DNA from: Siphonodentalium dalli
Lineage: Eukaryota; Mollusca; Scaphopoda; Gadilida; Siphonodentaliidae
DNA length: 64,000 nt
NCBI GenBank assembly: GCA_032622095.1
Contig: CP136064.1
Location: forward strand, 218,688,205-218,752,204
Reading direction: 5' to 3'
Shown here: positions 57,791 to 64,000 of the stretch, piece after piece
Position numbering within the stretch: position 1 is the first letter of the stretch
Layout of the letters: every line of letters starts with the position of its first letter
The notes under the pieces: model-generated
Seen by the model: the letters and a program-made list of their open reading frames with translations, nothing else
Told to the model about the DNA's origin: nothing
The model's database searches: none
Program-made: the position numbers and the translations under genes

Positions 57791-59390
57791 TCGATGAATC
57801 GTCGATATTTCATGAGACGATCGCGACAATCACTGATTCAGTGACATTCGAATAATTTTGAGCCCGACAGTCCAATCTACAGGCATAACGAGCTTGTGTT
57901 ACCGGGAAATATTTGTTCCGCGAACTGGGACAAGAAATGTTACTAGTTACCGTGTTTGCCAACGATACTGGTGGGTACTATACTGGTGCAAAGGAAAATT
58001 ACCGTTAGTTTTTTTTAACGTTTTCATAGTCTCAGTCTTTGGCTAATCCGAGTAATTTGAGAGAAAGCCGGTGAAAATGTTTATTTTGAAATAGTTTAAT
58101 CAATGCCGCCCTGATGATTGAAATTTGCAAACGACAGGAATAGCTTTCTTGGTTATGGTATTTTCGCGACAACCAACAGTTCCATTATTAACGTAATTTA
58201 CAATCTATACATCCACTATTATTTTCATCCGACTATTACATTTATTTCACCTGGGTGGTAACCATGCACAGATGTACATTTCTTCTATTCCCCCAACACT
58301 TTCTGTTTTTTATCTGTTATCCAGACGCTTTAAATCAGATGGGAGGAGACGTGTAAAAGCAAGTTATGCTTGTCCGATCCCCTCTTCATGCATCCATGTT
58401 TACATGTATATGTGATGGTATTTGATGAAAATGACAATGACAACGTTAGAACAAATAACAGTATTATATATTAACTATATAATTTTTCAACAAAAGCACC
58501 ATATCAATCCAGTATGACCCACAAGCACGATAGCGAATTAGCCGGACCACTTAACCTCTCACAAAATATTTACCAAGCAAATTTGTCACAATTGTGCAAA
58601 CATACTGGGACAATTGTCTTGTGAATTATGACATTTCGCCGGAGAAGACTATGACGTACTACAACGTGTACGCTAAACTCTGTATACAATGCTGATTATC
58701 GAGCCCTAGTAAGGAATTGAAAAGCAAAGTTGCCATTATATGAACGAAGCGGCCCTTTAACTTTACTGTGAGATTAGTTGAATAGTGTAGCAGTACATGA
58801 TTTATCTGGTTGTAGGGGGTCTGAAAAATAGAAAAATAAGTATCTGGGGGCATAACAGCCAGTCTAGCATGTGTTAAATGTGTCATTTACTGGTTTGAAG
58901 GTTTAATTATTTTACAAAGGTCAACTCTGTGTTATTGGTTACAGTAAAATAGCCCGAGTTCTATCTCCTGAATTCTGTCATCTGCATTTGCAAGACATTT
59001 TTTTTCAAATTCATTTTTTTCTATTTAATTTCAAATATTTCTCAGCTCTAACATAGCTATATCAGGTGGAAGAAGCTTATTTGCCGACATTCGTTCTGTC
59101 ATGGTCTGTTTTGGGGTTGAAAATGGTCAATTTGAGTAAAATTGAGCGTTTTATGAATGCAAACTAATGGGCATAACTCATGATCAATGACAACATTTTC
59201 AAAGAAGCTAAAGTACAGACATATGATTACACCTACACTTTCTTGATGGGACCTATGCCAAAGATAATGGATTAGCATAGATTTGAAGTACAGTACCCCC
59301 TCCCAGGTTGGCCAAAATTTCTGGAAATCTTGTATTGCTACCTAGGAATGCGGACTAGTGGCGTGTTCAGGTCTAAGCTACCATACTAAC
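57791..59390 (-). other. Rest of intron between EF-hand exons
   Basis: Together with the minisatellite this forms a 2.8-kb phase-1 intron (donor ACG|GTTAGTATG at 59390). No further exon is seen. Confidence 0.55.
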
Positions 59391-60147
59391 CGTTTCCATC
59401 TACCAATGATAGACTTTGTTTCATCTCATCCTCAGTTAAATTCCCGTCTCTGTTAGTGTCCACCAAAGAAATTAAAAGATTCGTCCTTTTAGTGATTTTC
59501 ATCTCCTTCAGCTTCTGGACGTTCTGTTCGTGAGCTACTAATCCTTTTACCATGTTCATTAGTTGGTCGATGAACCCTCCGCTGTTTTCGAGGAGAGATC
59601 CCATGAATTCGCCCAGTTTGTCTTTCGCCTGATCGAGAGCCTCGTGATCAGCCCAATCTCTATGATGCAAAAGCGGGTGGTCTTCGGCGTCATGGTGCTC
59701 ATTGAATTCGGCCTTGACCTTGTCTGCGATCAGGTTCTTAACTTGTTCCATGAAAGGCCTTTCTTCTGATTTAATATGTTCCACTAAATCCCTAACGGAA
59801 TTGTGGACATCGGCGTTTCTCCAATCATGTTGTCGTCTGCTCCATGGGCGGCCATTGAACTCTTCATTGTCTTCTTCATCGTCATCATATTTTTCGCGCT
59901 TCTCCAATCGTGACTTGAAGAACTTTAGAGCTCTGTGGTGGTCGTCGTTGTATGTAGATGCGTGTGAAAATCTATGGAACCTGTCGTCGTCGTGGCGACG
60001 GCTTGAATCATGACGTCTTCTGAACATGAACTTTGCAAACTCTCTCAGTCTGTCGTGCCTATCTTCCTCCTCGTTATCGTCGTCGTCCTCGGGTGCTGGT
60101 TCTTCCGCTTCTCTCTTGTGTCTGCTGACAAACAGCTGTTTTAATGC
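59391..60147 (-). CDS. Acidic EF-hand protein gene, exon 2 in window (His/Asp-rich region, EF-hand 1 and first half of EF-hand 2)
   Basis: Acceptor ATTTCAG|GCATTAAAACAG at 60148; 252 codons plus one base; donor AAACG|GTTAGT. The N-terminal part is charged: ALKQLFVSRHKREAEEPAP contains RHKR, a possible furin-type site, then DDDDNEEED and RHDSSRRHDDDRFHRF. The middle region is more helical (NSVRDLVEHIKSEERPFMEQ, GEFMGSLLENSGGFIDQLMN). The C-terminal end holds the EF-hand loop DTNRDGNLTEDE and then SLSLVDGNG, where the intron cuts the second loop after residue 4. Family knowledge: paired EF-hands bind Ca2+ cooperatively, and the acidic/His tracts would add low-affinity, high-capacity binding. 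The likely role is calcium buffering or matrix binding in the secretory pathway; this is inference. Confidence 0.85.
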
Positions 60148-61919
60148 CTGAAATCCAGATTAGTATTGATTAATTAAAGCAACTTGATGGATTGAATGTT
60201 TAAATTATGCTTGTTATTTACATCTCGATCCGGTTCCAGGGACCAACTTATATAGGTCGATAAATATGTTAAATACTCTTGTATGGACTATGTATACCAA
60301 CAGAAAGAATAATACAAGTGATCGAATTCAGAAAGTTTGGCATGGAACAAGCCACTCTTGTTAGTCTATAACTGATATATGGTAGACATAGATAGCGTTT
60401 ATTAATTTGGTTCACGTCTGAACGAAAACAGCTGGAGCATTGGCATGTATTTTAGCACAAGAAGCCCGTATATTAATAGTTCGTGTATTTATCAGCATAT
60501 CCAAACATTTGGCAGTTGTATTGAGCCATGTCCGTTAAATATATATTGAGATATTCATGAAGTGTCAGCGGTTCAGGTGTTTGTCTCGGATATATACACA
60601 TGTCGTGTCAATGAAACATGCACGAGGCATAAAGGATTAATTCAAAATTATGCTTTAATTAAAGATATGATATTATTCGGCCAATATAGGTGGATGTTAC
60701 ATGTTTATAGTTTTTTATTTTGCGCTAAATATAGTACAATTGGATCATTTGAGTTTCTCAAAGTTCCGAAATTATCATACAGATGGCATCAAAATTGCTA
60801 AATCTAACAAACCCCATTCGCAATCCCATAACTTTTAGATATGCTACCGACTACAGTGAGACTTAAATTCCAATCAATGAAACAGGTATATTGACATGAG
60901 AAGGCAACGTTTCCGGACTTTTATATTGATAAATGTTCTAACATCGCCAGTAAATAATAACAGCCTATAATTATTATTGCCTGACGCTGGACGTATTAGG
61001 CAGAAGTCAGCCCGCTATGTTCTATTTACAAACGAAGTTCGTGCAACATATCTTAGTGATTTATTCATATCATAGTTATTGAGACGCGAAACATGTCTTG
61101 CTAACTACAATATCAACTATCGCCGCTACTGGTACGTATCATTTATATGTCAGAGGCGATCAACAAACTATATAGTCCGTGGGCCAAATTTCATGAGCGC
61201 TTCAGTTTTCAGACTCGATTTGATAGTTGTGCGGGTTAGAAAATAGCACAAAATCCTAAAACAAATCCGGATTGAGGGGATGGGTAGGGGGTTACGTTTT
61301 ATTCGAAATCTCAAACTTATCACAGCTTTAGATTCTAGACACTTATAGCGTCGTGAAGTGATGATGTTTTCAGTATAATTGTAACCTCATATAATCTGGA
61401 TAGTTTTCTTTTGGCATGGTGTCAAATTTTTAAAAAAACATTATTTTTGTGTTTTTTTGCACCAATTCTACAATTTCAATGAGATTTTTCCACAAATGTG
61501 TAACCATAAGTCAGGAAAGTATATGCTGTTTTGTAGGTGATCATATTTTTAACGATATATAACAATTTTAGATCAGTGCTCCTTCATCGACTGCCACCCA
61601 CCGGGGCGGTATATCATACTTCGGTAAGATCCTATATTTTAATAGAGGCAGGACTTATCTCCCGTAATTTTCGCCATGTCTGGACACTTTGCCAACCTGG
61701 CAACATGTATTTTCTGATGCGGGAGATAACAACCTTCAATTTGATATATAGAAACCTTTGTTCGATCAAAGTGGAGCAAATGTGTTTTTTTTTATATTTC
61801 CCGACTGGCGAAGAAGTTTTCAATCTAAACCTCCCTACTGGCAGCTGATTGGATACCTGAAGCAATTCTTGAAACCAAATTTAAGCATGAAATAAGATCG
61901 GTACATGATGGGCACGGAC
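60148..61919 (-). other. Intron between the two charged exons
   Basis: 1.77-kb phase-0 intron, donor CAG|GTCCGT (weak at +3) and acceptor ATTTCAG. No conserved feature is recognised; the frames at 60562-60801 and 61537-61865 have no support. Confidence 0.55.
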
Positions 61920-63570
61920 CTGTAGGAATGCTGCGTCGTTGTCTTCCTCTTCCTCTTCTTCTGTTTTGGGCGCCTCCATAGCCATCACTTCATCAACAAA
62001 CTCCTCCTCTGGTGCAATATCCATCTCCTCCTCGGCCTGGACAAGCTGATCCTCCACGTCGATCTCTGGTTGTTCAATCTCTTCCATATCATCGCCTTCT
62101 TGGGCGACCTCTTCGTCCTTGTCGTTTTCAGTCGGCTCTTCAATTGGTTCTTCATCTTCCTTAGAATCCTCGCCAAAGAATTTCTTGAAGTAATTCAACC
62201 CTTCGAGGTGTTGTCTTTTGTGTTCCTTTTTGTGCTGATCGTTGTAGTATTTTTTCAGAGATTCAGCAAAATTTCTGTTCTCATAGTCATCATGAGATTC
62301 ACCATGTATGCCGCGGTAGATGTTTCTTCGCCTGTCGTCTTTGTCGTCATGGCGATTTGATTTGTCTTCGTCGTGGAATTTCTTGAGGTCGTCGTCGTGT
62401 GTGGTTTTCCTCATAAAGTGTTTTCTGTTGGCGAACCTATGGCTGTCTTCTCCACTGTGTTCGTCGCGATGGCCACTTGTCCGCTCGTGATTGTCATGGT
62501 GATCCCTCTCGTCGCGGCGATCATGACGATCGCGACGACCGAAGAAACCAGGCCGGTCTTGCTCTTCAGATATGTCGTGTCTCTTATTACTGCCATGACG
62601 TCCATAGTTCTCATGTGAATCAAATCGACTATTTTCGCGTTTCTCTTTCAAGTGCTCGAAGAACTGCTTGAGTTTGTCGTGTTTATCGCCCTTCACTTTA
62701 TTGTCGTCTTTTTCATCCATATCGGCATCATCTTTCTCATTAGTGTTTTCGGACATATCACGAGGATAATGGCGGTCCGATCTGTCGAAGTGTCTTCGTT
62801 TTGCGAATCGATGACGGTCTTCTTCGCTGTTATCGTCATGGTGACCTCGTGCACGTCCGTGGCTATCACGGTGATCTCTCTCGTCACTGCCATGGCGTTC
62901 GCTATGTTTCTGTGAATCAGATCGACTGTGCTCGCGTCTCTCCTTCAGATGTTTGAAAAACTCCTTCATTTTATCGTGTTTGTCTTCATTTTTTTCCGGT
63001 TTGCTCACATCGTCATCCATTTCTTTTTCATCATCGCCATCATTTTCCTGATTGGCATCGTCTTCTCGTTCTCGCTCCGCAAAATGGCGGGACTGGCGAT
63101 GTCTGCTATCGCGATGATCGTTGTCATGTTTGTCGTCACGCTGACGTCTTGTGAACAACCCCTTCACGAAGTCTGCGAATTTCGACATTCTGTCAGCGTC
63201 GTGGTGACCGTCCTTGCGTTTCTCAGAAGAGTCGTCATGGTGATCAAACTTGCGTTCGCGAGAGTCGTCATTGTGTCGCGTCTTGGTGTCTCTAGGGTGA
63301 TCACGCCTGTCTTCGCGAGAGTCATCTCTTTGTCTCTCGGATGAATGGCGGTCGTCATGACGGTCGACCCTGTGTTCTCGTGAATCATCATGCTGTCTAA
63401 CATGGAAGCGGGATCTTGGATGACCGCGGTAGCCACGGGAACCGTCCCGTCCCCGCCATTGCTCTTTCTCTGCAATTAATTCTGGCTCTTCATTCTCTGC
63501 AAATAACAATTCTGGCTTTTCGTCACCCGGCATTAGTTCGTCGCCATGAGACTCTGACGTCACTTGGGTC
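61920..63570 (-). CDS. Acidic EF-hand protein gene, exon 1 in window (550-codon Asp/His/Arg/Glu-rich exon)
   Basis: Acceptor ATTCACAG|GACCCAAGTG at 63571; a stop in frame just upstream shows that translation must come from an earlier exon beyond the window. The only apparent start is a GTG and is not real. 550 codons, exit phase 0. Residues 1-35 are acidic (SHGDELMPGDEKPELL). About 45-125 are RHDD/SRE-type repeats. Residues near 190-260 and 290-380 form two diverged copies of one module beginning DKHDKMKEFFKHLKERRE and DKHDKLKQFFEHLKEKRE and ending in HRFAKRRHF / HRFANRKHF. The last 90 residues are strongly acidic (DVEDQLVQAEEEMDIAPEEE). It resembles in style the histidine-rich calcium-binding (HRC-type) and mollusc acidic matrix proteins; no orthologue is claimed. 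Confidence 0.85.
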
Positions 63571-64000
63571 CTGTGAATTATACGTTATTATATATAGTTC
63601 CATTTCGAATTGCTAGATAAGACAGTGTGCATATTTATCATTAATATATCAGCAGTAAGAGCTGTCACATAATATTCTGACAAACTGTATTTACACTGAG
63701 CAGTTATGTTATGACACTCTGCGTGCCATAACCGCGCGGCGAGCGACAAACTTAAATACTTATTCTTTATAACACCACATCAGCTATATGTTTGGTGTGC
63801 CGCATGAAGTGTTCCCATGATAGTCATGAACGAAAATACAAGACTGATTGACAACGTACACGTTATGATTCATGCAAAAGTACAATTGAGACATAGAATT
63901 CCAGCAACGAGAATATTGTGTCTGAGAAATAAACCATTACATATAACTGCCCAGAAACACAGTGACGTCGTATTTGGCGGCAGTTTAGCGTATAAATATA
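63571..64000. other. Upstream intron of the EF-hand gene
   Basis: The signal-peptide exon expected upstream is not recognisable here, so the 5' end lies beyond the window. A TATAAATATA string at 63991 is on the plus strand and is not taken as a promoter. Confidence 0.45.

Noticed and set aside
62070-63616. Plus-strand hydrophobic ORFs (up to 138 codons) opposite the large exon
   Set aside because: They are antisense shadows of His/Asp/Arg codons, which read as Val/Ile/Met-rich on the other strand. The minus-strand exon has splice borders and EF-hands.

Overview
The window looks like AT-rich, intron- and repeat-dense metazoan nuclear DNA. There are no operons, ribosome-binding sites or long intronless genes. 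Coding signal comes as short exons with GT/AG borders, buried in transposon remnants. The repeats (non-LTR retrotransposons with a C-terminal CCHC-like finger, TTAA-flanked MITEs, elements with central ~150-bp tandem arrays and a hairpin-CTAG end resembling the 'pearl'/Helitron elements of molluscs) fit a marine lophotrochozoan, most likely a mollusc. That assignment is inferred from style, not from a database match.

Two host genes can be supported. The first (+ strand, exons at 23.6, 26.0, 35.0 and 36.3 kb, possibly 36.8 kb) encodes a small single-pass membrane protein of about 255 residues. Its cytoplasmic part has an alternating strand/helix pattern that loosely recalls SEFIR/TIR domains. 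The second (- strand, exons at 63.6-61.9, 60.1-59.4 and 56.6-56.4 kb, 5' end outside the window) encodes a very long Asp/His/Arg/Glu-rich protein ending in at least three canonical EF-hand loops, the middle one split by an intron. It looks like a high-capacity calcium-binding, probably secretory-pathway protein.

Region by region: 0-11.6 kb is MITEs, a 5'-truncated LINE and two Helitron-like tandem-core elements. A 1.1-kb insertion in one MITE carries an exon-shaped open frame. 12-15.3 kb holds tandem and dispersed duplicates and perfect palindromes. 15.59-17.89 kb is a 100-copy, 23-bp satellite that expanded from a segment present once in a dispersed repeat (single copies at 38.46 and 38.79 kb). 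18-21.2 kb is a stack of foldbacks with a nested LINE/MITE insertion whose order can be read. 23.6-37 kb is the membrane-protein gene, with a ~3-kb Helitron-like element in one intron and an 18-bp minisatellite. 37.5-48.5 kb is MITEs, LINE fragments, a recent ~0.8-kb segmental duplication and a CATGGTAGTAC-rich tract. 49-56 kb is mostly anonymous, with a ~180-bp tandem array and a 70-bp MITE. 56.4-63.6 kb is the EF-hand gene.

No rRNA, CRISPR or complete autonomous transposon was found, and no confident tRNA.
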